This document shows positions 48,607-57,034 of a stretch of 64,000 nucleotides of DNA, one piece after another. Origin of the DNA: Actinobacteria bacterium OK074 (lineage in GTDB: Bacteria > Actinomycetota > Actinomycetes > Streptomycetales > Streptomycetaceae); contig LJCV01000285.1 of assembly GCA_001298575.1 (NCBI GenBank), positions 60,516-124,515 of the forward strand. Direction: 5' to 3'. Every line of letters starts with the position of its first letter. The first letter of the stretch is position 1. Both the position numbers and the translations under genes were made by a program. Below the pieces are notes generated by a model. The model was not told the origin of the DNA, ran no database searches, and worked only from the letters and a program-made list of their open reading frames with translations.

Positions 48607-48793
48607 GCAACGATACTCACGTCTCACTCTGTGAAACGCAAGTTCATTTTGCCGTGGAACGCGCCACCCTGGATAGTCCACACCGGCCCCGCAGACCGAC
48701 GGGTCCGGTGGGTGGCGCCCGGCACCAGGGGAGACGGGCGTCGCCATCTCACGTCTCTAGTTGTGCCGGTTGACACCGGCCGGAGGGAAAGCG
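48607..48793. promoter_or_regulatory. ndgR-leuC divergent control region
   Basis: It contains an inverted repeat TGAA-N7-TTCA at 48632-48646, close to the ndgR start. A 10-bp direct repeat CTCACGTCTC lies at 48616-48625 and 48748-48757. A small hairpin GCCGGT-TGAC-ACCGGC (48765-48780) directly abuts the leuC ribosome site GGAGGG. These are candidate NdgR and translation-control elements. Confidence 0.55.
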
Positions 48794-50224
48794 ATGGGTA
48801 GGACACTCGCGGAGAAGGTCTGGGACGACCATGTCGTCCGGCGCGCCGAGGGCGAGCCCGACCTCCTCTTCATCGATCTGCACCTGCTGCACGAGGTGAC
48901 CAGCCCGCAGGCGTTCGACGGCCTGCGCCAGGCCGGGCGCACGGTGCGGCGACTCGACCTCACCATCGCCACCGAGGACCACAACACCCCGACCCTCGAC
49001 ATCGACAAGCCGATCGCCGACCCGGTCTCCCGGGTCCAGCTGGAGACGCTGCGCAAGAACGCGGCCGAGTTCGGCGTCCGCCTGCACTCGCTGGGCGACG
49101 TCGAGCAGGGCGTCGTGCACGTCGTGGGCCCGCAGCTGGGGCTGACCCAGCCCGGCATGACCGTCGTCTGCGGCGACTCGCACACCTCCACGCACGGCGC
49201 CTTCGGCGGTCTCGCCTTCGGCATCGGCACCTCCCAGGTCGAGCACGTCCTGGCCACCCAGACGCTGCCGCTGGCCCGCCCGAAGACCATGGCCATCACC
49301 GTCGAGGGCGAACTGCCCGACGGCGTGACCGCCAAGGACCTCATCCTCGCGGTGATCGCGCGGATCGGCACGGGCGGCGGCCTGGGCTACATCCTGGAGT
49401 ACCGCGGCTCGGCCATCGAGAAACTCTCGATGGAGGCCCGCATGACCATCTGCAACATGTCCATCGAGGCCGGTGCCCGCGCGGGCATGATCGCCCCGGA
49501 CCAGACCACCTTCGATTACCTCAAGGGCCGCCCGCACGCCCCGGTCGGCGAGGACTGGGACGCGGCCGTCGCGTACTGGAAGACGCTGAAGACGGACGAC
49601 GACGCCGAGTTCGACGCCGAGGTCGTCATCAAGGACGAGGAACTCGCCCCGTTCGTCACCTGGGGCACCAACCCGGGCCAGGGCGCGCCGCTTTCGGCCA
49701 CCGTCCCCGACCCGGCTTCGTACGAGGACGCTTCGGAGCGCCTGGCCGCCGAAAAGGCCCTGGAATACATGGGGTTGGAGGCCGGACAGCCGCTGCGCGA
49801 CATCAAGGTCGACACCGTCTTCGTAGGTTCGTGCACCAACGGCCGCATCGAGGACCTGCGCGCCGCCGCCGAGATCGTCAAGGACCGCAAAGTCGCCGAC
49901 GGCGTACGGATGCTGGTCGTTCCCGGCTCCGCGCGGGTCGGTCTGCAGGCCGTCTCCGAGGGCCTGGACGTCGTCTTCAAGGACGCGGGCGCAGAGTGGC
50001 GGCACGCCGGCTGTTCCATGTGTCTGGGCATGAACCCCGACCAGCTGGCGCCCGGTGAGCGCTCCGCGTCCACCTCCAACCGCAACTTCGAGGGCCGGCA
50101 GGGCAAGGGCGGCCGTACGCACCTGGTTTCGCCGCAGGTCGCCGCGGCCACCGCGGTGCTGGGTCATCTGGCCTCGCCCGCCGACCTGTCCGACGCCGAC
50201 ACCCGTACGCCCGCTGGAGTCTGA
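48794..50224 (+). CDS. leuC: 3-isopropylmalate dehydratase large subunit
   Basis: This 476-aa aconitase-family subunit isomerises 2- to 3-isopropylmalate with LeuD. The 4Fe-4S cysteines lie in VGSCTNGRIEDLR and in GCSMCLGMNPDQL. The active-site stretches DLHLLHEVTSPQAF and CGDSHTSTHGAFGGLAFGIG are intact. I use the ATG at 48794 with GGAGGG 6 bp upstream; a longer frame runs through the leader hairpin. leuD follows after 5 bp. It is probably controlled by NdgR, divergent upstream. Confidence 0.97.
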   Translation: MGRTLAEKVWDDHVVRRAEGEPDLLFIDLHLLHEVTSPQAFDGLRQAGRTVRRLDLTIATEDHNTPTLDIDKPIADPVSRVQLETLRKNAAEFGVRLHSLGDVEQGVVHVVGPQLGLTQPGMTVVCGDSHTSTHGAFGGLAFGIGTSQVEHVLATQTLPLARPKTMAITVEGELPDGVTAKDLILAVIARIGTGGGLGYILEYRGSAIEKLSMEARMTICNMSIEAGARAGMIAPDQTTFDYLKGRPHAPVGEDWDAAVAYWKTLKTDDDAEFDAEVVIKDEELAPFVTWGTNPGQGAPLSATVPDPASYEDASERLAAEKALEYMGLEAGQPLRDIKVDTVFVGSCTNGRIEDLRAAAEIVKDRKVADGVRMLVVPGSARVGLQAVSEGLDVVFKDAGAEWRHAGCSMCLGMNPDQLAPGERSASTSNRNFEGRQGKGGRTHLVSPQVAAATAVLGHLASPADLSDADTRTPAGV

Positions 50225-50229
50225 GAGCC

Positions 50230-50823
50230 ATGGAAGCATTCACCACGCACACCGGCCGGGCCGTCCCGCTGCGCCGCAGCAACGTCGACACCGACCAGAT
50301 CATCCCCGCCCACTGGCTCAAGAAGGTGACCAGGGACGGCTTCGAGGACGGACTCTTCGAAGCCTGGCGCAAGGACTCCTCCTTCATCCTCAACCAGCCC
50401 GAGCGCAAGGGCGCCACGGTCCTGGTCGCGGGCCCCGACTTCGGCACCGGCTCCTCCCGCGAGCACGCCGTGTGGGCGCTGCAGAACTACGGTTTCAAGG
50501 CCGTCATCTCCTCCCGCTTCGCCGACATCTTCCGCGGCAACTCGCTGAAGAACGGCCTGCTCACGGTGGTCCTGGACCAGAAGATCGTGGAGGCGCTCCA
50601 GGAACTCACCGAGCAGGACCCGCAGGCCGAGATCACCGTCGACCTTCAGGACCGTGAGGTGCGCGCCGAGGGCATCACCGCGTCCTTCGAGCTCGACGAG
50701 AACGCCCGCTGGCGGCTGCTGAACGGCCTGGACGACATCTCCATCACCCTCCAGAACGAGGCCGACATCGCCACGTACGAGGCCAAGCGCCCGTCGTACA
50801 AGCCGCGGACGCTCACCGTCTGA
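50230..50823 (+). CDS. leuD: 3-isopropylmalate dehydratase small subunit
   Basis: This 197-aa swivel-domain partner of LeuC opens with THTGRAVPLRRSNVDTDQII and carries the conserved GPDFGTGSSREHAVWAL substrate loop. The length is normal. It is translated directly after leuC (5-bp gap) in the same operon and is followed by two stem-loops that end the unit. Confidence 0.97.
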   Translation: MEAFTTHTGRAVPLRRSNVDTDQIIPAHWLKKVTRDGFEDGLFEAWRKDSSFILNQPERKGATVLVAGPDFGTGSSREHAVWALQNYGFKAVISSRFADIFRGNSLKNGLLTVVLDQKIVEALQELTEQDPQAEITVDLQDREVRAEGITASFELDENARWRLLNGLDDISITLQNEADIATYEAKRPSYKPRTLTV

Positions 50824-50830
50824 CACCGAA

Positions 50831-50853
50831 CTCCCGGAGAACCCCTCCGGGAG
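50831..50853 (+). terminator. Terminator after leuCD
   Basis: CTCCCGGAG (50831-50839) and CTCCGGGAG (50845-50853) form a perfect 9-bp stem with a 5-nt loop, 8 bp after the leuD stop. GGCTGGTTT follows. Confidence 0.88.
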
Positions 50854-50881
50854 GGCTGGTTTCAGCCACCGCAACACCTCT

Positions 50882-50915
50882 CTGTACCCCCAATCGTGGA
50901 CGGTTGGGGGTACAG
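50882..50915. promoter_or_regulatory. 12-bp inverted repeat downstream of leuD
   Basis: CTGTACCCCCAA (50882-50893) and TTGGGGGTACAG (50904-50915) are perfect inverted repeats around 10 nt. It may be a second terminator or an operator for the small downstream gene. The rest of 50916-51100 shows no gene. Confidence 0.5.
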
Positions 50916-51100
50916 CCATGTCTGCACCCGAACGGCCCTGCCACACCTGGCCGGAAGGGGCAACTTCCCTGGTTACAAAGGTTGTTGACCGGGTACGCGG
51001 GTCCTGACGAGACGGCTTTCACGGGTGTCCGCAGGGCCGTTCGTGGCGGCAGTTGCCCCCTGCGCAGGCGACAACTCGCCCCAGATGGCACAATCTGTGC

Positions 51101-51331
51101 ATGGACCACGACGGCCAACTCCAGCTCTATACGGCAGTCGCGGCCCAACTCAAGGAAGCGCACGGCAAAGTGCGCGCACTGCAAGTCCCGGAGGGCGTAC
51201 GCATGGCGCTGACCCGGAAGCTGCTGGCCATCACGGCCGCGGCCAAGCACGATCTCGCCGATGCGACAAGGCGTCTGGAGCGGTTCATGGCAGACCTCGA
51301 CGAGGGTCGAATCCCCGAAGGGGAACGCTGA
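51101..51331 (+). CDS. Small conserved-looking alpha-helical protein (76 aa), function unknown
   Basis: The ATG at 51101 opens a 76-aa frame beginning DHDGQLQLYTAVAAQLKEAH and ending LDEGRIPEGER. The charged heptad-like helices (AALTRKLLAI-like, then ATRRLERFMADL) suggest an all-helical, possibly coiled-coil protein. No Shine-Dalgarno sequence is evident, and CAATCTG about 10 bp upstream could be a -10 for a leaderless message. It lies immediately upstream of hupS on the same strand, with an independent hupS promoter between them. I do not recognise the family. Confidence 0.72.
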   Translation: MDHDGQLQLYTAVAAQLKEAHGKVRALQVPEGVRMALTRKLLAITAAAKHDLADATRRLERFMADLDEGRIPEGER

Positions 51332-51389
51332 ACGAGCCGTCCGACACTCGAGTCCGTTGCGGCACAAGGGTGATTAGCCCGTTTCGTGT

Positions 51390-51418
51390 TTGATTTGCGG
51401 TATATATCTGCCTAACGT
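51390..51418 (+). promoter_or_regulatory. Promoter of hupS
   Basis: TTGATT (51390-51395) and TAACGT (51413-51418) are separated by 17 bp containing TATATATC. This forms a consensus-like housekeeping promoter in an AT-rich patch 52 bp before the start codon. Confidence 0.65.
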
Positions 51419-51469
51419 GCGAAAAAGCTTGAACACTTTCGTTCTGGCAATGTCTCCGAAGGGGAAGAC

Positions 51470-52078
51470 GTGAACAAGGCGCAGCTCGTAGAAGCGATTG
51501 CCGACAAGGTTGGCGGCCGCCAGCAGGCCGCCGAGGCGGTCGACGCGGTACTGGACGCCATCGTCCGTTCCGTGGTGGCGGGGGACCGGGTCTCGGTCAC
51601 CGGCTTCGGTTCGTTCGAGAAGGTCGACCGCCCGGCGCGGTACGCCCGCAACCCGCAGACGGGCGAGCGGGTCCGGGTCAAGAAGACCTCGGTGCCGCGC
51701 TTCCGCGCGGGCCAGGGCTTCAAGGACCTGGTCAGCGGCACGAAGAAGCTGCCGCGTGGTGGCGAGGTCGCCGTCAAGAAGGCGCCCAAGGGCAGCCTGA
51801 CCGGTGGTGCTTCGGCGACGGTCAAGAAGGCCGCCGCGAAGAAGACCACGGCCAAGAAGACGGCGGCGAAGTCCACCGCCGCCAAGAAGACCACGGCCGC
51901 GGCGAAGAAGACCACGGCCAAGAAGGCGACCGCCAAGTCCGCGGCCGCCAAGAAGACGACGGCCAAGAAGGCCACCGCCAAGAAGGCCCCGGCCAAGAAG
52001 GCGACGGCCAAGTCGGCCCCTGCCAAGAAGACCACCGCGCGCAAGACGGCTGCCAAGAAGGCCACGGCGCGCGCGTAG
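51470..52078 (+). CDS. hupS: Histone-like nucleoid protein HupS (HU with lysine-rich tail)
   Basis: This 202-aa protein fuses an N-terminal HU domain (residues 1 to about 93; MNKAQLVEAIADKVGG, VTGFGSFEKVDRPARYARNP, RFRAGQGFKDLVSG) to a tail of about 100 residues made of Ala/Lys/Thr repeats (KKTTAKKTAAK, KKATAKSAAAK) resembling histone H1. In Streptomyces this long form compacts the nucleoid during sporulation. The GTG start at 51470 follows GAAGGGGAAG. The tail-coding DNA is itself a low-complexity repeat and may vary in length between strains. Confidence 0.95.
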   Translation: MNKAQLVEAIADKVGGRQQAAEAVDAVLDAIVRSVVAGDRVSVTGFGSFEKVDRPARYARNPQTGERVRVKKTSVPRFRAGQGFKDLVSGTKKLPRGGEVAVKKAPKGSLTGGASATVKKAAAKKTTAKKTAAKSTAAKKTTAAAKKTTAKKATAKSAAAKKTTAKKATAKKAPAKKATAKSAPAKKTTARKTAAKKATARA

Positions 52079-52243
52079 GGCAGGGCGCGGGGAACCACGC
52101 GCCGGGCCGGGCTCCACAACGGAGCCCGGCCCGCGGCGTGTTCGGGCCCCGACGGGTCCCCCGAAGAGTCCCCGGGCAGCCTCCGAAAATCGCTGCTTCA
52201 GAGCTGCTTTAGAAGAGTGCCGCGTCAGAACACGCGTGCCACC

Positions 52244-52447
52244 TCAGAACGTTTGCAGCGTCACGAGCGTGATGCGGCGGGCCTCGCCCTCACCGGCGGT
52301 CTCGATCCGCACCCGCTGCCCGGCACGCAGCAGCCGCAGCCCGCCCGCGTCGAACGCGGGCGCGTCGAAGGGGACCGGGGTGCCGTCGTCGAGCAGCACC
52401 TGTCCGCTGCGGGTGGCGGGGTCGTACGTGTATGCGGTCGCGTGCAT
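52244..52447 (-). CDS. Small beta-rich protein (67 aa), function unknown
   Basis: The frame encodes a compact protein (HATAYTYDPATRSGQVLLDD to RIETAGEGEARRITLVTLQT) with alternating hydrophobic residues and a Gly-x-Val-x-Leu-Asp-Asp-Gly start. This is reminiscent of a cold-shock or OB-type barrel (S-x-G-x-V turn, then PFDAPAF), but lacks the aromatic RNA-binding motifs. It lies 9 bp downstream of cofC on the same strand and is probably co-transcribed with it. The function is unknown. Confidence 0.7.
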   Translation of the reverse strand: MHATAYTYDPATRSGQVLLDDGTPVPFDAPAFDAGGLRLLRAGQRVRIETAGEGEARRITLVTLQTF

Positions 52448-52456
52448 GCCGGCAGC

Positions 52457-53197
52457 CTACTGCCCGGGGGTCAGTGGCCGTCCGGGCAGCGCGAGACCCG
52501 CCGTCGCCGTCGTCGTCCGCGGGCCCACGCCCAGGGCCAGTGCGGTGCGCAGGTCGGCGCCGGTGTCCACGTCCTGGCGGACCGACTCCACGCCGGCCAG
52601 GGCGAGTTCGACGGCGCCCGAGGCGCGGTGCCGGCGCCGGGAGTCGGTGCCGAACGCGGGGCGCAGCTCGTGTCCCGGCGCGGCGGCCAGCAGGGTCGTA
52701 CCGACTCCGGCCGCGTCCGCGAGGAACGCGCGGGGGAAGGCGGCGGCCGCGTCCAGGACGCGGAGCAGTTCCGCGGGGCGCAGGGCGGGCAGATCGGCGT
52801 TCAGGGCGGCCACGGCGCCGGCCGCGCCCGTCGCGCTCGGCGCGGTGTCCCTCACCAGGCCCGTGACGGCCCCCGAGGGGTGCCAGGAGCGTACGACCGC
52901 GCTCGCGTGCGCCAGGGCCGCGTTCAGGCCGCCCACGGGCTCGTCCGGGACGATCCGGGCGCCCAGGGCGGCCAGCTCGCGTCCGGCCAGGGGATCGCCG
53001 GTGACGACGGCCACCTCACGCACCGCGGCGCAGGCCAGCGCCGCCGCCACCGTGTCCTGGGCGAACGCCAGGGCGAGCCCGGGGCGCAGTCCGTCCCCGG
53101 CGGTGTCCGCGAGCCGGCTCTTGGCCCGCGGCAGCGGTTTGAGCGGTATGACCAAGGTCCACTGCACTGGCGCTCCGTCGCTGTCTGTAGGGATCAC
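52457..53197 (-). CDS. cofC: Phosphoenolpyruvate/2-phospholactate guanylyltransferase (F420 biosynthesis)
   Basis: This 246-aa nucleotidyltransferase (CofC/FbiD) activates phosphoenolpyruvate or 2-phospholactate with GTP for coenzyme F420 synthesis. The opening LVIPLKPLPRAKSRLAD and the nucleotide-binding pair ALNADLPALRP and GVGTTLLAA are diagnostic, and FGTDSRRRHRASG is also conserved. About 18 extra residues (GLVRDTAPSATGAAG) sit just before ALNADLP and make the protein longer than usual. A start at the VQWTLVIP valine (53167) is possible. It is divergent from the acyltransferase gene. Confidence 0.9.
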   Translation of the reverse strand: MIPTDSDGAPVQWTLVIPLKPLPRAKSRLADTAGDGLRPGLALAFAQDTVAAALACAAVREVAVVTGDPLAGRELAALGARIVPDEPVGGLNAALAHASAVVRSWHPSGAVTGLVRDTAPSATGAAGAVAALNADLPALRPAELLRVLDAAAAFPRAFLADAAGVGTTLLAAAPGHELRPAFGTDSRRRHRASGAVELALAGVESVRQDVDTGADLRTALALGVGPRTTTATAGLALPGRPLTPGQ

Positions 53198-53385
53198 TCG
53201 CCCTCCGTCGCGTTCATTGTCACCCGACCCCCACGGGGCTCACCCACCGCCCACCTGGCGGTTGTGGCACCGAGGCGTACCGTGTTCTCGACAGACGGGC
53301 GACCCGGGGCGACACTTGTGCGGCCCCCGGCCCCCCCGGGCCGTACCACGGCTCCCTGAAGGAACTCCTAGAGGAAGGTGTCCGC

Positions 53386-54183
53386 GTGCCCCGCCGCAGA
53401 ATCGGCTTCTGGTACCGCTTCGCAGCGGTGCTCTGCAAACCGCCGTTGGTGGTTCTGATCAAGCGGGACTGGCGCGGAATGGAGCACATTCCGGCCGAGG
53501 GCGGATTTATCACCGCGGTGAACCACAATTCGTACGTCGATCCCTTCGCCTACGCGCACTTTCAGTACAACAGCGGGCGCGTTCCGCGATTCCTCGCCAA
53601 GAGCGGCCTTTTCAAGAAGGGATTCATCGGCGCCGCCATGCGCGGCACCGGACAGATCCCCGTCTACCGCGAGACCACGGACGCGCTGAGCGCCTTCCGC
53701 GCCGCGATCGAGGCCGTGGAGCGCGGCGAGTGCGTCGCCTTCTACCCCGAGGGCACCATCACCCGGGACCCCGGCCAGTGGCCCATGACCGGCAAGACCG
53801 GCGTCGCGCGCGTGGCCCTGCAGACCAGGTGCCCGGTGATCCCCGTCGCCCAGTGGGGCGCCAACGAACTGCTGCCGCCGTACGCCAAGAAGCCCAGTCC
53901 GCTGCCGCGCAAGACCCACCACGTGCTCGCCGGACCGCCCGTGGACCTCACGGCCTTCTACGACCGGGAGATGACCCCGGAACTCGTCAAGGAGGCCACC
54001 GAGGTCATCATGGCCGCCGTCACCCGCCAACTGGAGGAGATCCGGGGCGAGAAGGCGCCCGAGAAGCCGTACGACCCGCGCGAGGTGCGCATCCAGCAGC
54101 GCCGCCGGACCAGTGCCGTGCAGAGCGAACCGGCGCCGCGCGAGTGGCGGGAACAGACAGCGGAAGAGGGGCACAGCAAGTGA
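53386..54183 (+). CDS. 1-acyl-sn-glycerol-3-phosphate acyltransferase (PlsC family)
   Basis: This 265-aa membrane-associated acyltransferase carries motif I NHNSYVD (the HX4D catalytic pair, near residue 46), motif II around GFIGAAMRGTGQIPVYR and motif III FYPEGTITRD. It probably makes phosphatidic acid for membrane lipids. The GTG start follows GAGGAAGG. The gene overlaps gpsA by 4 bp (GTGA), and GpsA makes the glycerol-3-phosphate backbone, so the pair forms a coherent phospholipid module. The C-terminus is long and charged. Confidence 0.93.
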   Translation: MPRRRIGFWYRFAAVLCKPPLVVLIKRDWRGMEHIPAEGGFITAVNHNSYVDPFAYAHFQYNSGRVPRFLAKSGLFKKGFIGAAMRGTGQIPVYRETTDALSAFRAAIEAVERGECVAFYPEGTITRDPGQWPMTGKTGVARVALQTRCPVIPVAQWGANELLPPYAKKPSPLPRKTHHVLAGPPVDLTAFYDREMTPELVKEATEVIMAAVTRQLEEIRGEKAPEKPYDPREVRIQQRRRTSAVQSEPAPREWREQTAEEGHSK

Positions 54184-55190
54184 GCCAGCCGGTCAAGGCG
54201 GCCGTTTTCGGTACGGGTTCGTGGGGCACGGCCTTCGGGATGGTGCTCGCCGACGCGGGGTGTGAGGTCACCCTGTGGGCGCGCCGCCCGGACGTCGTGG
54301 AGGCGGTCAACTCCACGCGCACCAACCCGGATTACCTCCCCGGCGTCGAACTCCCCGTGAACCTGCGGGCGACCGCCGACCCCGCGCGGGCCCTGCGCGA
54401 CGCCGACTTCACGTTCCTGACCGTCCCCTCGCAGACGCTCCGCGCCAACCTCGCCGAATGGGCCCCGCTGCTCGCCCCGCACACCGTCCTCGTGTCGCTG
54501 ATGAAGGGCGTCGAACTCGGCTCCGCCATGCGGATGAGCGAGGTCGTCGAGGACGTCGCCAAGGTCGGCGCCGAACGTGTCGCCGTCGTCACCGGGCCCA
54601 ACCTCGCGCGCGAGATCGCCGCCCGCATGCCGGCCGCCGCGGTGGTCGCCTGCACCGACGAATCGGTCGCCCGGCGCCTCCAAACCGCCTGCCACACACC
54701 GTACTTCCGGCCGTACACCAACACCGACGTCGTCGGCTGCGAACTGGGCGGCGCCGTCAAGAACGTCATCGGTCTCGCCGTCGGCATCGCGGACGGGATG
54801 GGGCTGGGCGACAACGCCAAGGGCTCGCTCATCACGCGCGGGCTGGCCGAGACCACCCGGCTCGGGCTCGCCATGGGCGCCGACCCGCTGACGTTCTCCG
54901 GACTCGCGGGGCTCGGCGACCTGGTGGCGACCTGCTCCTCGCCGCTGTCCCGCAACCACACCTTCGGCACCAACCTCGGCAAGGGCATGACCCTCCAGGA
55001 GACCATCGCGGTCACCAAGCAGACCGCCGAGGGCGTCAAGTCCTGCGAGTCCGTGCTGGATCTGGCCCGCAGGCACGGCGTCGACATGCCCATCACGGAG
55101 ACGGTCGTGGGCATCGTCCACGAGGGCAAGCCGCCCGTGGTCGCCCTCAAGGAACTGATGGCGCGCAGCGCGAAGCCCGAGCGCCGCTGA
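54180..55190 (+). CDS. gpsA: Glycerol-3-phosphate dehydrogenase [NAD(P)+]
   Basis: This 336-aa enzyme reduces dihydroxyacetone phosphate to sn-glycerol-3-phosphate for phospholipids. The N-terminal Rossmann motif is VFGTGSWGTAFG. The catalytic lysine is in LGGAVKNVIGLAVGIADGM, with GLAGLGDLVATCSS and TFGTNLGKG as further signatures. The GTG at 54180 overlaps the plsC-family stop by 4 bp, so translation is coupled. The length is normal. ddl follows after 129 bp. Confidence 0.96.
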   Translation: MSQPVKAAVFGTGSWGTAFGMVLADAGCEVTLWARRPDVVEAVNSTRTNPDYLPGVELPVNLRATADPARALRDADFTFLTVPSQTLRANLAEWAPLLAPHTVLVSLMKGVELGSAMRMSEVVEDVAKVGAERVAVVTGPNLAREIAARMPAAAVVACTDESVARRLQTACHTPYFRPYTNTDVVGCELGGAVKNVIGLAVGIADGMGLGDNAKGSLITRGLAETTRLGLAMGADPLTFSGLAGLGDLVATCSSPLSRNHTFGTNLGKGMTLQETIAVTKQTAEGVKSCESVLDLARRHGVDMPITETVVGIVHEGKPPVVALKELMARSAKPERR

Positions 55191-55319
55191 ATTCCCGTAC
55201 GCCGGTGGGCGGTTCGCGCGCGTGGGGCACGACGCTGCGCGACCGTCCGCGCGACGCTGCGCGACAGCGGTCAACTGGACGCTGACTGTGCGGGTACCAG
55301 CGGGTACGCTCATCGCGAT

Positions 55320-56492
55320 ATGAGCGCAGACAACCTCCCCCAGAGCCCCGACAGCCCTGCGTCCGAGCAGCCGCCGCGCAAGCCGCGCGTCGCCGTCGTC
55401 TTCGGCGGGCGCAGCTCCGAGCACGGGATCTCCGTGGTCACCGCCGGCGCCGTCCTGAGCGCCATCGACCGGACCAAGTACGAGGTCCTGCCGATCGGCA
55501 TCACCCAGGACGGCCGTTGGGCGCTCACCGCCGACGACCCGGCGCGGATGGCGATCACCGAGCGCCGTACGCCCAACGTCGACGACCTCGCCGAGTCGCG
55601 CGAGGGCGGTGTGGTCCTCCCGCTCGACCCCGCCAGCCGCGAGGTCGTCTACAGCGAGCCCGGTTCCGTCCCCAAGGCCCTGGGCGAGGTCGACGTCGTC
55701 TTCCCCGTCCTGCACGGCCCCTACGGCGAGGACGGCACCCTCCAGGGCCTCCTGGAGCTGTCCGGGGTGCCCTATGTCGGCTCGGGTGTGCTCGCCTCGG
55801 CCGTCGGCCAGGACAAGGAGTACATGAAGCGGGTGTTCACCTCGTTCGGGCTGAAGGTCGGCCCCTACCTGGTGGTCCGGCCGCGCGAGTGGGAGAGCGA
55901 CGAGGCGGGTGCCCGCAAGCGGATCGCCGAGTTCGCCGGGGAGCACGGCTGGCCGCTGTTCGTGAAGCCCGCGCGCGCGGGCTCGTCGATCGGCATCACG
56001 AAGCTGGACTCCTTCGAGGGCCTCGACGAGGCGATCACCGAAGCCCGCCGCCACGACCCGAAGTTCCTCGTCGAGGCGGGCATCCGCGGGCGCGAAATCG
56101 AGTGCGGGGTCCTGGAGTTCGAGGACGGGCCGCGCGCCTCCGTCCCCGCCGAGATCCCGCCGCCGCAGGAGCACGCGTACTACGACTTCGAGGCGAAGTA
56201 CATCGACTCGACGCCCGGCATCGTCCCGGCCCCGCTCACCCCCGAGGAGACGGCCGAGGTGCGGCGGCTCGCGGTGGACGCCTTCGAGGCGGCCTCCTGC
56301 GAGGGCCTGGTCCGCGCGGACTTCTTCCTTACGGAGGACGGCGAGTTCGTCATCAACGAGATCAACACGCTGCCCGGGTTCACCCCGATCTCGATGTACC
56401 CCAAGATGTGGGAGGCCAGCGGGGTGCCGTACGGGGAACTCGTGGACCGGCTGGTGCAGGCGGCGCTGGGGCGCTCCACCGGCCTGCGGTGA
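55320..56492 (+). CDS. ddl: D-alanine-D-alanine ligase
   Basis: This 390-aa ATP-grasp ligase forms the D-Ala-D-Ala dipeptide for peptidoglycan. It opens with RVAVVFGGRSSEHGISVVTA, and the ATP-binding and active-site segments LFVKPARAGSSIGITK and GFTPISMYPKMW are present. The tyrosine loop is EHAYYDFEAKYID, the D-Ala type rather than the D-Lac (vancomycin-resistance) type, as far as the Tyr at this loop shows. It has a short polar Ser/Pro-rich N-terminus. It is in line with plsC and gpsA, but the 129-bp spacer may contain its promoter. Confidence 0.96.
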   Translation: MSADNLPQSPDSPASEQPPRKPRVAVVFGGRSSEHGISVVTAGAVLSAIDRTKYEVLPIGITQDGRWALTADDPARMAITERRTPNVDDLAESREGGVVLPLDPASREVVYSEPGSVPKALGEVDVVFPVLHGPYGEDGTLQGLLELSGVPYVGSGVLASAVGQDKEYMKRVFTSFGLKVGPYLVVRPREWESDEAGARKRIAEFAGEHGWPLFVKPARAGSSIGITKLDSFEGLDEAITEARRHDPKFLVEAGIRGREIECGVLEFEDGPRASVPAEIPPPQEHAYYDFEAKYIDSTPGIVPAPLTPEETAEVRRLAVDAFEAASCEGLVRADFFLTEDGEFVINEINTLPGFTPISMYPKMWEASGVPYGELVDRLVQAALGRSTGLR

Positions 56493-56510
56493 CGCCGGGG
56501 CCCGGGCCCC

Positions 56511-57014
56511 TCACGTCGTGGCGATCCCCTTGGGGATCGCCGACTTGACCGCCTTCGCGAGGTCGGTCAGCGGGGCCAGGCCGTCGCCGGTGCGCGAGGA
56601 GGGGATGGCCACCTCGACGTACGCCTTGCGCAGGGTGGTGGTCAGCCGGAACGACCCGTCGCTCTCCTTCTGCAGCAGCCAGCCCACGCCGTTGACCTCC
56701 ACGCCGTCCGCGTCCGGGTCGTTCATCTCGGCGGGCCGGACGATCCCGCAGCGCAGTATGATCGCCGGACTTCCCCAGCCCGCCGTGAGCGCGGACCGGG
56801 GCTCGGGATCGTTCCGGTCCAGACCGTCCACTTTCCGCGGCAGCACTTCGTCCAGGTTCCGGCAGAGCTTCGCGACCGCCGCGTCCGGGGTGGGAACCGC
56901 GGCCGTCGGGCTGTCGTCGTCCGAGGAGCAACCCGCGACCAGGGTCAGCAGGGCGAGGGCGGGCAGCCCGAAAAGAGTGCGGACAGTGCGGAGCCGGTGT
57001 GGGGAGAAGTTCAC
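56511..57014 (-). CDS. DUF3515-type lipoprotein
   Basis: This 167-aa secreted lipoprotein has a signal peptide with lipobox VAGC (Cys29), followed by a Ser/Asp linker. The domain has conserved cysteines (AVAKLCRNLDEVLP and ILRCGIVRP) and the pattern GVEVNGVGWLLQ, as in the actinobacterial DUF3515 family of unknown function. The GTG at 57014 is the likely start. The gene is convergent with ddl (18-bp gap). A cell-envelope role is possible from location only. Confidence 0.85.
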   Translation of the reverse strand: MNFSPHRLRTVRTLFGLPALALLTLVAGCSSDDDSPTAAVPTPDAAVAKLCRNLDEVLPRKVDGLDRNDPEPRSALTAGWGSPAIILRCGIVRPAEMNDPDADGVEVNGVGWLLQKESDGSFRLTTTLRKAYVEVAIPSSRTGDGLAPLTDLAKAVKSAIPKGIATT

Positions 57015-57034
57015 CGGCCAAGGGTAGACGGGGG

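Noticed and set aside
51830..52075. Lysine/alanine codon repeats as a CRISPR-like or satellite array
   Set aside because: The repeats are irregular and in frame, encoding the H1-like tail of HupS.
51804..55190. Apparent 1128-codon plus-strand frame through hupS, cofC and plsC into gpsA
   Set aside because: Only the last 336 residues form a real protein (GpsA, from GTG 54180). The rest is out-of-frame Arg/Pro-rich shadow.
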